Assembly (NCBI GenBank): GCA_015143295.1
Contig: CM026560.1
Span: 5,148,501 to 5,212,500, forward strand
DNA length: 64,000 bases
From: Tetracentron sinense
Lineage: Eukaryota; Streptophyta; Magnoliopsida; Trochodendrales; Trochodendraceae
Direction of reading: 5' to 3'
The position numbers and the translations under genes are program-made. Every line of letters starts with the position of its first letter. Position 1 is the stretch's first letter. This document shows, one piece after another, positions 26,201 to 37,713 of the stretch. The notes beneath the pieces are model-generated. The model ran no database searches, was not told the DNA's origin, and saw only the letters and a program-made list of their open reading frames with translations.

Positions 26201-26655
26201 GAACATCGATTCGTACTTCGACTGGTGCGACACCATTCTCCTTAGCATACGGTATGGAAGCTGTCTTGCCTATTGAGGTAGAAATTCCGTCATTACAAGT
26301 GCTAATGGAAGCATAAATTGAAGAATCAGAATGGGCACAAGCCAGATATGAACAGTTGCATCTGATTGAAGAAAAACGACTGAAAGCCATAGATCACTCT
26401 CAAGCCTATCAGAGGCGTATGGCTAGGGCGTTCAATAAGAAAGTCAAGCACAGAGATATTGAAGTTGGTGACCTTGTTCTCTGGAAATTGTTGCCAAATC
26501 GTCCAGATCCGAGAGGGAAATTTACACCAAACTACGAAGGCCCATACATTGTCCGGGAAAAGCTCTCTGGAGGCGCCCTTCGACTTGGACGTATGGATGA
26601 TGAGGATCTTCTTGAGCCAATCAATATAGATAAAGTTAAGAAGTATTATGCTTAG
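23224..26655 (+). pseudogene. Gypsy pol remnant: RT, two RNase H domains, integrase
   Basis: One uninterrupted reading frame with stops at 24034, 24382, 24421 and 26314. RT: WLANIVPVPKKDGKVRMCID (23691-23750), FMDDFSGYNQI, PFGLKNAGATYQ, YVDDM at 24040-24054 (catalytic). First RNase H: LLMYISIQKTSMGCVLAQ through YYISKRLHEYEEKYNALER to LRHYLL. Second RNase H (about 24930-25290): YFDGAANQHGNGAGAVLI, AEYEACIAGL, YGDSSLVICQ, FADALATLAA, with its catalytic D, E, D, D visible. Integrase: zinc-binding H/C residues at 25600-25730 ending CHQCQ, catalytic D in WGIDVIGP, D in IVTDNALNF, E in NGAVEAANK. C-terminus: GDLVLWKLL...KFTPNYEGPYIV, no chromodomain. The stops abolish function. Confidence 0.92.
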
Positions 26656-27235
26656 GATCCTATCTGATAATTGCTTGTACTCTTAGCTTCTTTGGGACAT
26701 GATAGGAGGCTGTTTTTGGCACTTGTTCTCCCTATAAATCATGTAACACCTACAATATATCAATGAAGTTCGTTAGTTAACCCTTCGAGCCTAGTAACCT
26801 CTCGTTCAAAAACTTTTTATCGGGACACCTTGCACTTAGTCTGCTATGAACTACGTCATGACCTGATCCTGAAAAGGGTACGTAGGCAACCTGGAAACCA
26901 GGTGTGGTCAAATTTTGAAACCATTCGGATAAAGTAGCCTCAATTCAAAAAAAAAAAAGCCGTCCAGCAAAGGAAAAAAGGGTTGATCGAAAAGAGCCCA
27001 AAATAAAATAAAATAAAATAAAATTAGATCAAGAGGCGCTCAAGAAAAGAAGGAATTCTGGTAAGCAGAAAGGGTGTCCCAAACTTTCAGTCCCCTCAGC
27101 CAACATTTCGTCCTATCTCAAGTCCTCCTAGATCCCTTAGAGACTAAGAGTACAAGCAATTATCAGAATAGTATCTGAGGTAGAACACTGACATTCAAGG
27201 CAATGAAGGGAGTAAAGCCTCAATCGGAATAAATT
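26656..27235 (+). other. Gypsy 3' region after pol, non-coding
   Basis: Unique sequence between the pol stop and the repeat blocks, including an (AAAAT)n-like run at 27002-27022. No domain found. Confidence 0.6.
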
Positions 27236-27780
27236 GCGGGCATGAGTGAAAACCGAAAACGGCCTCATTGCGCAAAAGTTACGCGAACCCCAGTCCTAGT
27301 CTTGTGACTAGGGGCAAAAAAGGGAAAAAAAAGGAGGATCTAATCGATTTCGCAGGCATGAGTGAAAACCGGAAATGGCCTCATCGCGCAAAAATTATGC
27401 GAACCCGTGACTTGGTTATTCCAAGGGTAAAAAAAGGGAAAACTTTGAAAGTGGTTCCACAGCGGATCTGATGAAGTCTACTTAAGCTTCAGCCCTTCAA
27501 GCAATCAGTCGCAGATATTAAGAGTTGAATCATATGGAATAAATCGCGGGCATGAGTGAAAACTGGAAACGGCCTCATTGCGCAAAAATTATGCGAACCC
27601 CAGTCCTAGTCTTGTGACTAGGGGCAAAAAAAGGAAAAAAAGAGAGAGGATCTGATCAACTTCGCAGGCATGAGTGAAAACCGGTAACGACCTCATCGCG
27701 CAAAAATCATGCAAACCCATGATTTGGTCATTCCAAGGGTAAAAAAAAAAAAGAGGAAAAAAAAAAGTTGAAAAACAGTT
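27236..27780 (+). repeat. Direct repeats of ~310 bp in the Gypsy 3' region
   Basis: GCATGAGTGAAAACCG...GGCCTCATTGCGCAAAA occurs at about 27240, 27356, 27550 and 27668. The longer unit (two related halves, one containing CCCAGTCCTAGTCTTGTGAC and one containing TGGTTATTCCAAGGGT) is repeated with a period of about 310 bp. Part of the variable 3' UTR of the element. Confidence 0.85.
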
Positions 27781-28218
27781 CAATAGCAAAATCTATAGAA
27801 GACCCCTTGTGCTTTACATCTCAAGCAATCAGTCTGTCTTAACAATCCATTTGTTCACAGGATCCCTTGTATTACCAATCCAGTACATGATGAGATCAAA
27901 CTTATATATATCCTGGACAATAATGATCAATGAAGTGATTTCTCTTGGTCATATTGTACTGTTCGAAAAGGTCAAATGTTTTCATGATTTCCAAATGCTA
28001 CATCCAAAAGGCAATTCCCTTGCAAACTCGAAGGCAGAGTATAGTATTTCGCATGGTTTCAAAAGCCATCTTTCAAAATGAAATTCAAAATTCTCAGAAA
28101 AATAAAAAATTTTGTTTTGGGTTTCATGGTCTGACTATGGCGGTTTTCTCTCGCCAACAATCTTCGTGGAGCAACGTCTCTTGCGATCATGGATTAGCAA
28201 GGAAGCAAGTACATCTCC

Positions 28219-30128
28219 TGCAAATTATCTTTTCTCTCCTGTTTGACATCGGAATGTGTTGTCACTCAGTTTCGGTTTGGTTGACATCGGAATGTGTTGT
28301 CATCCACCTTTTCTCTCATGTCTGACATCGGAATGTATTGTCATTCAGTTTGGTTGACATCGGAAAGTGTTGTCATCCATCTCATCTCGACCTGTTTGAC
28401 ACCAGAATATGTTGTCATTCGGTTCATCTCTCCTGTTTGACATCGAAATGTGTTGTCATTCAGTTCGGTTTGGTTGACATCGGAATGTGTTGTCATCCAT
28501 CTTTTCTCTCCTGTTTGACATCGGAATGTGTTGTCATTCAGCTTAGTTTGGTTGACATCAGAATGTGTTGTCATCCATCTTTTCTCTCCTGTTTGACATC
28601 GGAATGTGTTGTCACTCAGTTTCGGTTTGGTTGACATCGGAATGTGTTGTCGTCCACCTTTTCTCTCATGTCTGACATCGGAATGTGTTGTCACTCAGTT
28701 TCGGTTTGGTTGACATCGGAATGTGTTGTCATCCACCTTTTCTCTCATGTCTGACATCGGAATATGTTGTCATTCAGTTTGGTTGACATCGGAAAGTGTT
28801 GTCATCCATCTCATCTCGACCTGTTTGACATCAGAATATGTTGTCATTCGGTTCATCTCTCCTGTTTGACATCGGAATGTGTTGTCATTCAGTTCGGTTT
28901 GGTTGACATCGGAATGTGTTGTCATCCATCTTTTCTCTCTTGTTTGACATCGGAATGTATTGTCATTCAGCTTAGTTTGGTTGACATCGGAATGTGTTGT
29001 CATCCATCTTTTCTCTCATGATTGACATCGGAATGTGTTGTCACTCAGTTTCGGTTTGGTTGACATCGGAATGTGTTGTCATCCATCTTTTTTCGCTTGT
29101 TTGACATCGGAATGTGTTGTCATTCAGCTTAGTTTGGTTGATATCGGAATGTGTTGTCATCCATCTTTTCTCTCCTGTTTGATATCGAAATGTGTTGTCA
29201 CTCAGTTTCGGTTTGGTTGACATCGGAATGTGTTGTCATCCACCTTTTCTCTCATGTCTGACATCGGAATGTGTTGTCATTCAGTTTGGTTGACATCGGA
29301 AAGTGTTGTAATCAATTTCATCTCGACCTGTTTGACATCAGAATATGTTGTCATTCGGTTCATCCCTCCTGTTTGACATCGGAATGTGTTGTCATTCAGT
29401 TCGGTTTGGTTGATATCGGAATGTGTTGTCATTCATCTTTTCTCTCCTGTTTGACATCAGAATGTGTTGTCATTCAGCTTAGGTTGGTTGACATCGGAAT
29501 GTGTTGTCATCCATCTGTTCTCTCCTGTTTGACATTGGAATATGTTGTCATTCAGCTTAGTTTGGTTGACATCGGAATGTGTTGTCATCCATCTTTTTTC
29601 TCTTGTTAGACATCGGAATGTGTTGTCATTCAACTTAGTTTGGTTGACATCGGAATGTGTTGTCACTCAGTTTCGGTTTGATTGACATCGGAATGTGTTG
29701 TCACTCAGTTTCGGTTTGATTGACATCGGAATGTGTTATCATCCATCTATTCTCTCCTGTTTGACATCGGAATGTGTTGTCATTCAGTTCGGTTTGGTTG
29801 ACATCGAAATGTGTTGTCATCCATCTTTTCTCTCGTGTTTGACATCGGAGTGTGTTGTCATTCAGCTTAGTTTGGTTGACATCGGAATGTGTTGTCATTC
29901 ATCTTATCTCTCCCGTTTGACATCGGAATGTGTTGTCATTCAGTTCGGTTTGGGTTGACATCGGAATGTTTTGTCATCCATTTCATCTTCTCTGTTTGAC
30001 ATCGGAATGTGTTGTCATCCATTCATTTCCTCTTGGTCATTATCTATTTCATCTCTTCTGTTTGATATCGAAATGTGTTATCATGCATTCATCTCACTTG
30101 TTCGACAATCGAATGTGTTGTCTTTCCC
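28219..30128 (+). repeat. Minisatellite array in the Gypsy 3' UTR
   Basis: About 1.9 kb built of alternating monomers sharing TTGACATCGGAATGTGTTGT: a ~41-bp type followed by CATCCATCTTTTCTCTCCTGT and a ~37-bp type followed by CATTCAGTTCGGTTTGG, giving a 78-bp dimer. A marked variant (GGAAAGTGTTGT with CATCTCGACCTG) recurs at about 28352, 28781 and 29288, spacing ~429 and ~507 bp, which differ by one dimer. Tandem arrays between pol and the 3' LTR are known in Tat/Ogre elements. Open frames on both strands arise because 78 is a multiple of 3. Confidence 0.93.
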
Positions 30129-30375
30129 TCCATCAATCATTTTGTTTTCGAGTTCCCTTCAATCCATGTTCCACGTGCACCCATTTTCCCCAGTAGTCCT
30201 CCGTAATGAGGCTATAAACTATTATCCATCACTCTTTTTTTTGGCAAGTTTACTAGGATTAGTTGTTTAGTTTACTTTTCTTTTTATCTTTGAATTTCAT
30301 AAGCTTTTTGGGTTTTACGTGTGTAAAAATGACAGTGTTCCAGTCTTTGTCGTTCAATTGCCAGCACTCTCTGAC
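30129..30375 (+). other. Gypsy 3' UTR between minisatellite and polypurine tract
   Basis: About 250 bases of T-rich unique sequence with no domain or repeat recognised. Confidence 0.5.
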
Positions 30376-30384
30376 AAAGAGGGG
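30376..30384 (+). other. Polypurine tract
   Basis: AAAGAGGGG four bases before the 3' LTR, in the expected position for plus-strand priming. Confidence 0.7.
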
Positions 30385-30388
30385 CAAC

Positions 30389-33287
30389 TGTGAACACCCT
30401 ATTTTTACACCCTTAAAACCCTTTACTTTTTTTTTATTATTTTTATTTTTTATCATTTATTTTATTTAATTTTATTTTTGTCTATTTTATTATCATTTTG
30501 CTAGCTTGAAAAGTCCCCGAGCTCGAGAGATAGACCCTTCAAGCTGCCTGTGCTAAGCCCGCAACTCACCCACCATTCCCCTTTGTCATAAATCACTAAA
30601 GCCTAAAACCACAACCGAAACCCATTTTCCCACAAACCCAAGTCCATGAGAAACCAAGTTCAAGGTCCAAGGCCCATTACTGTGGACTATATAGTGGGAG
30701 ACAGAGGGTTTAAAAAACCCACATCTCATTCGTTTAAAGAGGAGGCAGCATTCTCTCTTATTCATCGCCTTTGTTCATTACCTCCGGCGGCAACTTCATC
30801 CACACCAGCCAAGGTAGGGCCGGTCATCATCTCCGGCAGCATCTGTTCAACAAGCACCATGCCGACAGCAACATCTCTCGAGTTCCACCATCATCGCGTC
30901 CATCACCATCTTCTCTAGCAGCTAAGATCTCCCTATGTTCACGCCATTACAGCAGCTCCAAATCTCTACCATCGTGCCTCCGATCAAGTTCCAGGATCTT
31001 CCATCTCTGATCTAGCTTCGATTGCTTCCTCCATCCCAGATCCTTCCATCTCCGGCGATACTCTCATTCGGGTGAGTTGCAGGTCCGCATCTCTCTTCCT
31101 CTCTCTATCTTGATCTGATTTCCCTCTCTCTAGATCTGGATCTAGGTCTAATTCTGAATTATATTCTCCTTTTTGTTTTATTTTATTTATTTATTTTTTT
31201 TGTTCTCTGTTTTCACTTGTGCAGAACCATGGAGATCTAAATCTCCTGTCATCCTCTCACTTTAACCAGCATCATATTCTTCGGCTAGTTGTTCAGACCA
31301 CCTCCGACCAGCATCTACTTCTGGTGAACTATATTAGCATCAAATCTCCTCCGATCAACTGTTCTTAGTAGCAGTATTCCGGCCACTGATGAATTCTGGT
31401 CAGACCATCGCCCAAGTTCACTTCCCTGATCTCTAATCTAGATCTTGCTCCGATCCTTTTTGTTTGGTATATTTTGTGTGCTATAATTTGTAAATCCTTT
31501 GTTGGATCTGAGAGATGTGAGAGAGAATTTCACAATTTCTTCTACATCGGACCGACGGCTTCATCATCCTCGTTCATCTTCCTTCACAACCAATTGCAGG
31601 CAGGTATGCGTTCTCCTTTTCTTCTATTTTTTTTTATTGTAGTTTATTCTATATTTTGCTTGATTAAAACATGAAAGTGTTTTTGGTTTTTGGCCAAACT
31701 GAGACCTATGATGGTCTGATTGCTTCATTTAGTTTAGTGGCCGAGGTCAGTGAAGTTTGGTTAGAAACCAAATTTTTAGTTTGTGATCTGTCAATTTTTT
31801 TTTTTTGTAAAAAAAAAAACCAGTGATGATGTGGATAGAATTCTTTTTGTATAATCCATAGACCAATAGGTTAAGGGGTTTTAGATCTATGCCCAAATCA
31901 GTCACTAAGCTAAAGTGGGCCGGCCAACATGGAAGGCTAGCCTTGGCACTTAACTGACTTTGTTTTAGACCCCTGGATGATGTTGTATGTTTAATTTGCA
32001 ACTCTGATTTGCCCCTGTTATAATTAGTATTTGGCCATAATGGAGTTTTTTAATTAGTTTGCAATCACGGGCCTTATATTGTGTTTTTGAGCCCAAAGTC
32101 TAATGACCATTAGTGGTCAATGGGCCTTGGCCCATTAGCTTTGTTTTGGGCCCTAGGGATTTTTGGCCTCAAAGAGCTATTGTGCTAAGGTTAATTGACC
32201 ATTAGTGGTCAAGGGGCTTTAGCCCATTGGATTTATTTTGGTCCATGCTTTGTTGATTTATTTGGGCTCTAATTAATTTGTTGTGAGTTATCCATGTGTG
32301 TGCAATAGGGTTTAGGCCATAGATTCTTTTTTATATTTTGCCTACATTGGGCAATTAGGTGGATTTTCTACCCTAAACAATTGGCCTACCCCGTTAGTTA
32401 GTCTTACAAAAAAATAAAAAAATATCAAAATAAATTAAAGGTACTGGTCTATCCCCCCTTGGGACCTAGAGCAGGGTCCGTATTTAAACCATAGCCTCTT
32501 TTGGTTTAAGGCCGCTCGATTCGCCCTGCTCTTTGCCTTTAAGTTAATTAAGTCAGTTAGGCCTTATTTTCCTTTTTGCCTACCTTGGGCACTTAGGTTA
32601 GTTTTTGACTAGTTAAACTTGCCAAAATTAAAAAATACAAAAAAAAAAATAAAAAAATACAAAACAACAAAAACACTCAAAATCTAAAATGAAAAAGGAC
32701 TTACCCTAATAAATGAACGCCCCCTAGAGCTCCCCCATGAGCACCTAGCTACGCAACCCTCTCTCGGAATGAGATTCATAAATCTCAATTCCACATTCCC
32801 CCAACTCAAACACAAGTTGGAAGTGACCACACTCCGAAACGAGTATAAAAACAGTCACTGTCCCCGAACTACTATTAGGGTCTGATTCCGACTAACCGGA
32901 TAAGTAGGCAGCCCAAACCAGGGTTCGACCCCAACCAAAGATAAAATTTTTACACCCCATATTGATTTGTGTTTGATTAGCAAAATTAATAATTGTGTAG
33001 GAAATTTTTAGGGATTTTAAATGTTTGGCTTAGACCTAATAAGTAGGTTACCATCAGTGGATGGAGGTCCTGGGGTGCCTAACCCCTTCCCCAGGACCTA
33101 AATGGATCTCTTACCTAGACTACTCTGGACCGTAGACCCCTTATTTTGGATTTTATCTTGGGATCCTACTTCCCCTAAGTAGGTGGCGACTCTTAGAATA
33201 AATTTAGCGTTATTCCTCTACTCTTGGACCTTATCCTGACACTTAGAGATGAGAGGAGAGGAAATGCGGTAAATTTATGTGTTTACA
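30389..33287 (+). repeat. 3' LTR of the Gypsy element
   Basis: 2899 bp, TGTGAACACCC...GTGTTTACA. Nearly identical to the 5' LTR; differences seen are mostly C/T and G/A changes plus length changes in T- and A-rich runs (for example the TTTTA run near 31170 versus 19490). Confidence 0.93.
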
Positions 33288-33292
33288 CACCC
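33288..33292. repeat. TSD of Gypsy element, right (CACCC)
   Basis: Matches 18700-18704, confirming the element borders. Confidence 0.9.
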
Positions 33293-34651
33293 TCGGGGGA
33301 CCGAAGGGTGGGGGGACACCCCGAGTTCCACATAAAAACAAAAGTATCAGGATTTGGGACAATGCGTGGGAGAAGGTAGAGATAGTACAGATCCCATCAA
33401 GCTATTTTGATGTTTTACTTTCAACCAAGATATGTGCATTAGACCCATTAAATGGCTTGGTCATAACCCCTTGCAAATGTCATGCACTATGGTTATAAAT
33501 ACGTTGTAGCAGTGGGGAGCCAGGTAGGGCTAGTAGGGGCATGTAACACTGTGTTTTTTTTAAAAGGAAAATGCCAGTGAGAACGCAAAGGGCCGAGACC
33601 ACTCCGACCGTGCATGTGATGCATGGATCTCAAAATTTTAAAAATAGATTTAATGAAATTTTGAGATTCATGCATCACAAGCACGGTCTCGGTGTGGTCT
33701 CGGCCCTTTGCGGTCTTAGAAGCAAAGTCCTTTTTTTTAATATAACCTTGGTTTTTAGAAAAAAAATATTATAAAAAATTTAACCTTAGGGTTAATAAAT
33801 TTTAACCTTATGGTTAATTATTATTTTTAAATCTGAAAACTAAGGTTATATTGTTGAACCATAAGGGTTAGTGAATCTTAACCACGGTTAATCAGGGTTA
33901 AAAGGGATACGTGTTGACCAATGAGTGCAATTGAACTCTTCCCGAATTCAATTGTGATTTCCTGGGATTCGATCTCGTCATGGGAATGGAGGCTGGTGCC
34001 CCTAAGCTTTGAATTCGAATTTGTCGGACTGTACTCAAAATGGGGGGAATTAAAGTAGAAGGGTTAATATTTTTTAAATATACATTTTTTCTAAAACCAA
34101 AGTTTAGATTGTTGAACCCTAAGGATTAGTGAATCTTAACCACAATTAATTGAAGTTAAAAAGGGACATGAGTTGACTTGTGGGTCTGATTGAACTCTTT
34201 CGATCGATTTTAATCGTAATTGACTAAGATTCTAATTCCCGAAATTTAAAAAAATATCTTTTATACTAAGTTGATTAATTATAATTGGGCATAATCATGA
34301 ACAAGGGGTAATTGGTTCCTAAGAAAATATATTATATTATTTAATTATTTACTATGGCATAACCATGAGTCAAGGGGACAACTGTCCCTTGAACTTTTTA
34401 AAACAAATTATATCTTTTATATGATGTTATTTAATTATTTAACAGTTAATAGCTATTAAACAAGATGACGGGTATCTTATAAACGAGGAGAAAAATACAT
34501 GTAAGATATGTATGGATGAAATGCCCCCAAAAACTTGGTCATTAAAAAATATATTATATTATTTAATTATTTAACCATGGTTAAGCTTAACTAAATTAAA
34601 ATCAGTAATTTTTTTTTTAAATCATGTTTAGATTGTTAACCCTAGGGGCTT
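33293..34651. other. Intergenic repeat-like DNA
   Basis: No gene. From 33780 to 34220 two diverged copies of a unit share GAACCCTAAGGRTTAGTGAATCTTAACCAC and GTTAAAAAGGG words (at ~33855 and ~34115), the same family as the foldback MITEs at 17331 and 63536. The same sequence continues at 34630-34650 and resumes at 37164 after the LTR insertion. Confidence 0.5.
33562..33734. mobile_element. Foldback MITE, ~80-bp arms
   Basis: Left arm AAAAGGA...CGCAAAGGGCCGAGACCAC...TGATGCATG and right arm CATGCATCA...GTGGTCTCGGCCCTTTGCG...TCCTTTT are inverted repeats over ~80 bases each with a very short loop near 33650. It would form an almost complete hairpin. No coding region. Confidence 0.75.
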
Positions 34652-37163
34652 TGTCGCGACCCAAAACCCACCCTAGGAGTTAGAGTGAATTTTGGACGAC
34701 TTATCATGACTTATATGACTTGCTAGCCAAACCAACCTGCAAGACATCTGGAGCATACACAATAGAGGACAATAATAGCGGAAACATAACTACAAAGCAC
34801 AGCAGAAGTCTAGACAAAAACCTCTATGTGTATATATACATGATCCAAGTTTTATACAAAAAGAGAACAAAAGAAGGTGCGGACAAGTCCGCCAAAATAC
34901 ATCAATCTAATATCTCAAACTCACACCCATAGCTCACTCACTTAGAATCTACCACTTAATAGTAGCCCTTTACCGGAGGTTTCTCCACAGGTTCCTCGAC
35001 GTACTCCTCTTCTACGTACCCACAGGCCAGGAACAAATATATCAAAAGGAGCAGCCGCTCCACTATCACCTGCCGACATGAGAAGTACGGCTGAGCATGG
35101 AATACTCAGCGGGTACCAAATACTAACCAACAGTCATAGCATAACAATAGCAATATATAAAATAGGAAGCAATTCATATGATAACAGGAAAGTAAAGCAG
35201 TTTATAGTCATGCTTGCATCACATAAAGTCGATAAAACTCTTGAAATCATCGTACACTTGACTTGACTTAAAATACTCATTTCGTGCTTGAAAAATTGTC
35301 ATGTCTGTCTTGCTTGATCTTGTCGAGCATGTCATGTCATGCGTGCTTGCTTGGAATTTAAACATGCTCATGTACTTGTGAGATGCACTTGTGAGATGCG
35401 AGAGGAAATGGAGACCCTTCTTTCATGATATGCACTTGAGAGGGAAGGGAGACCCTTCTTTCATGAGATGTACTTGTGAGTGAGGGGAGTCCCTCATGGA
35501 TGGTTGGAAAGTGTAAACTCCCTCCTATGTGGTGCTTGTTCTTGTCCTCTTGTCAAAAGAAAGGTAAAATATATCGTAAGATATGTCTCACCTCTAACAT
35601 CCTTCCTCTTAAAAATCATCGGTAAATCATGTCATGCATGCTGTGCTCGTGAAATCGTGTGCATATTTTCATTTGAAATTAAATATATCATTTGAGGATT
35701 TCAACAATACATAGCATATCAATGATTTGAGCAAATAATTATTCATACCATTTAGGACAAACAAGCAATCACACTATCATAAATCCTAGCAAGTTCATAA
35801 GCTTATAAGCATGCATTTCTTAAGTTACAACTCATTCCCATCGCATTGACATTTCATCAAACATGTAGTGCGTACGTTATTTGTCATCACCTAAATCTTA
35901 CTTTTCTAGATGGGTTAAGCTCATGGCGCACATGTGTGTTTATTATTAATACAATGCCCTTTCCATTTCATTCATCACATCACATTCATATGACATCCAT
36001 CGCCCAACATTTACATCCACAACACCATCCATCTCCTATTATGTTCATACTTCAGGGAAAACACTAAGGAATAGAAGAAAATAAAGAAAATGAACTAGGA
36101 GGGTAGCATAAGGTACCGACTTTAAATTGAAGAAGAAAACCCTTGAAAGAGTCCTGGTTGGACGCTGCCCTAGCTTTGGAAAACGAGCTCCTCACGTGTT
36201 TGAGCCTTGGATTGAAGGATCCAAGCCTTAGGAGTGATCTTGGGTTTTCAAAACCCTTGATTGCTTCAAGATGATGCCCTAGGTTGAAAACTCATTTCTC
36301 CTCTTCTCTAAATCTCTCCAATTCGGTCTTAGAGGGTTTATGAAATCCTCTCTCACGATTTTTGGGTATATATAGAAGTTGGGGTGGTCAAAGACCAACA
36401 TACCCTTAATGATTTGGCTTAAAATCGACCAAAACAAGCAAAAATCACGAGGATTGGTCGACCGGTGGCGCCCATCGGTCGACCGGTTCAAAATAAGCTC
36501 TCTGAAAGTATTTCCCATACAAAAAAAAGCAGGTTCGGTCGACCGGATTTGTGTTCGGTCGATCGGTTGCTGACCCAGTTTGGTCTTTTAGCTATAACTT
36601 TTAACTCTCTTATCCGATTTTGATAATTCAACTTGCGTTGGATTCAAATTTGAAAGGGAAACAACTTTCATGTTTTACACAACTCCTAATTTTGAGTTTT
36701 ACTTAGTCTAAATGGGCCCACAAGTTGACTGATCCAACATAACTGCTGAATCGACCACATACCACATTTCGGAAACCTCACGTTTGACACAACTTATGCT
36801 CAAAATATGAAAAAGTGTAAAGCATAAACCTTTAAGATGGTTTAAACATCTTTCCAAAAATTTAAGAATCACTCAATTCTGATCAGCGGTGAGAATTCTA
36901 GAGCTCCTTAAAGTTGAGGTATGTTACGGTATCACTCTTTTTCACACTTAGGACTTTTACCACTTATGTTTTACTCTCACACACATTAAATTGAAACCCC
37001 CTTGACACTTTAAAACATTAATAATACCATGAAAATGAATTTGGAATCCACAATCCTCTTTCGCATAGTAACACCACCATTACAAAATCCAAGGTTTTAA
37101 ACCTTAACACACATTTCACTGGCACTATTCACAGTCCAATGAATTCGGTTCCGGGGTTCTACA
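34652..37163 (+). mobile_element. Solo-LTR-like element, TGTCRCGACCC family
   Basis: Starts TGTCGCGACCCAAAACCC and ends CGGTTCCGGGGTTCTACA (TG...CA). It shares both ends and internal phrases (CGGCTGAGCATGGAATACTC near 35090; GAGAATTCTAGAGCTC near 36890) with 52082-55383. 2.5 kb, no coding domain, so a solo LTR is the simplest reading. The flanking pentamers (GGCTT / AGGTT) do not match well. Confidence 0.65.
36450..36570. repeat. GGTCGACCGG-type short repeats inside solo LTR
   Basis: GGTCGACCGG or close variants occur four times at about 36456, 36476, 36538 and 36555; each is nearly palindromic. Function unknown. Confidence 0.7.
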
Positions 37164-37713
37164 AGGTTAACCACAGTTGATGGATGGTATAAAATGGGCT
37201 TGAACCAATGAGGTCACTGACCCAGGGTCCATTTTCCATTTCCCAAAAAAAAAGAGGATTTTTCCAGATTGACCCTTTAGTATGGGGTTCTTCCCTAAAT
37301 ACCAAAGTTTTAAAAACTCTTCCATTCACACATGCGGACTTTTCCAATTTTATCCAAATCATTTGAAGAAAAGACTTTGGGTATCCCTACCCCATTTCTG
37401 ATGAATTCTTCATTCCCACCCCATTTCCGACGAGGGAATTTTGTTCCTACCCCATTTCTGGCAAGAGATCATTGTTCCAAGAGCATTCTTTCCATGTTAT
37501 TTTTATGAAAGAACGTCATTAACCGAAGAATAACTCTCATTTTTGGGTTTCTTGTGTTTAAAAAAAATGAATTCACAAAATCATTGCATGTATGATTAAT
37601 TCATGAAAAATGTTTATAATCATTGTATTTATAATTCAAAACCTTAAATTTCATGTTATATATGTGTTTTTCTTTGTTTTCTATGACTTAAAGTCGTGTT
37701 TCCAAGGTTGAAG
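37164..37713. other. Intergenic DNA, no gene seen
   Basis: Continuation of the repeat interrupted at 34651, then AT-rich sequence with three spaced copies of CCTACCCCATTTC at about 37386-37452. No gene recognised. Confidence 0.5.

Larger units (their letters stand above)
18705..33287 (+). mobile_element. Complete Ty3/Gypsy LTR retrotransposon, Tat/Ogre-like
   Basis: 14.6-kb element: two near-identical LTRs, PBS, leader, gag remnant, large internal deletion, pol (RT-RNase H-second RNase H-integrase), two repeat blocks, polypurine tract and a 5-bp target duplication. Domain order RT before integrase defines Ty3/Gypsy. The additional RNase H domain before integrase, large size, absence of a chromodomain after integrase and tandem repeats between pol and the 3' LTR are features known for the Tat/Ogre lineage. 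Multiple stops in gag and pol plus loss of most of gag and all recognisable protease make this copy non-autonomous. The LTRs differ by scattered transitions and small indels (low percent by eye), so insertion was relatively recent. Confidence 0.92.

Noticed and set aside
28219-30128. CRISPR-like regular repeats and long ORFs on both strands
   Set aside because: The spacers are themselves repeated variants, the context is a plant retrotransposon 3' UTR, and the open frames result from a repeat length divisible by three.
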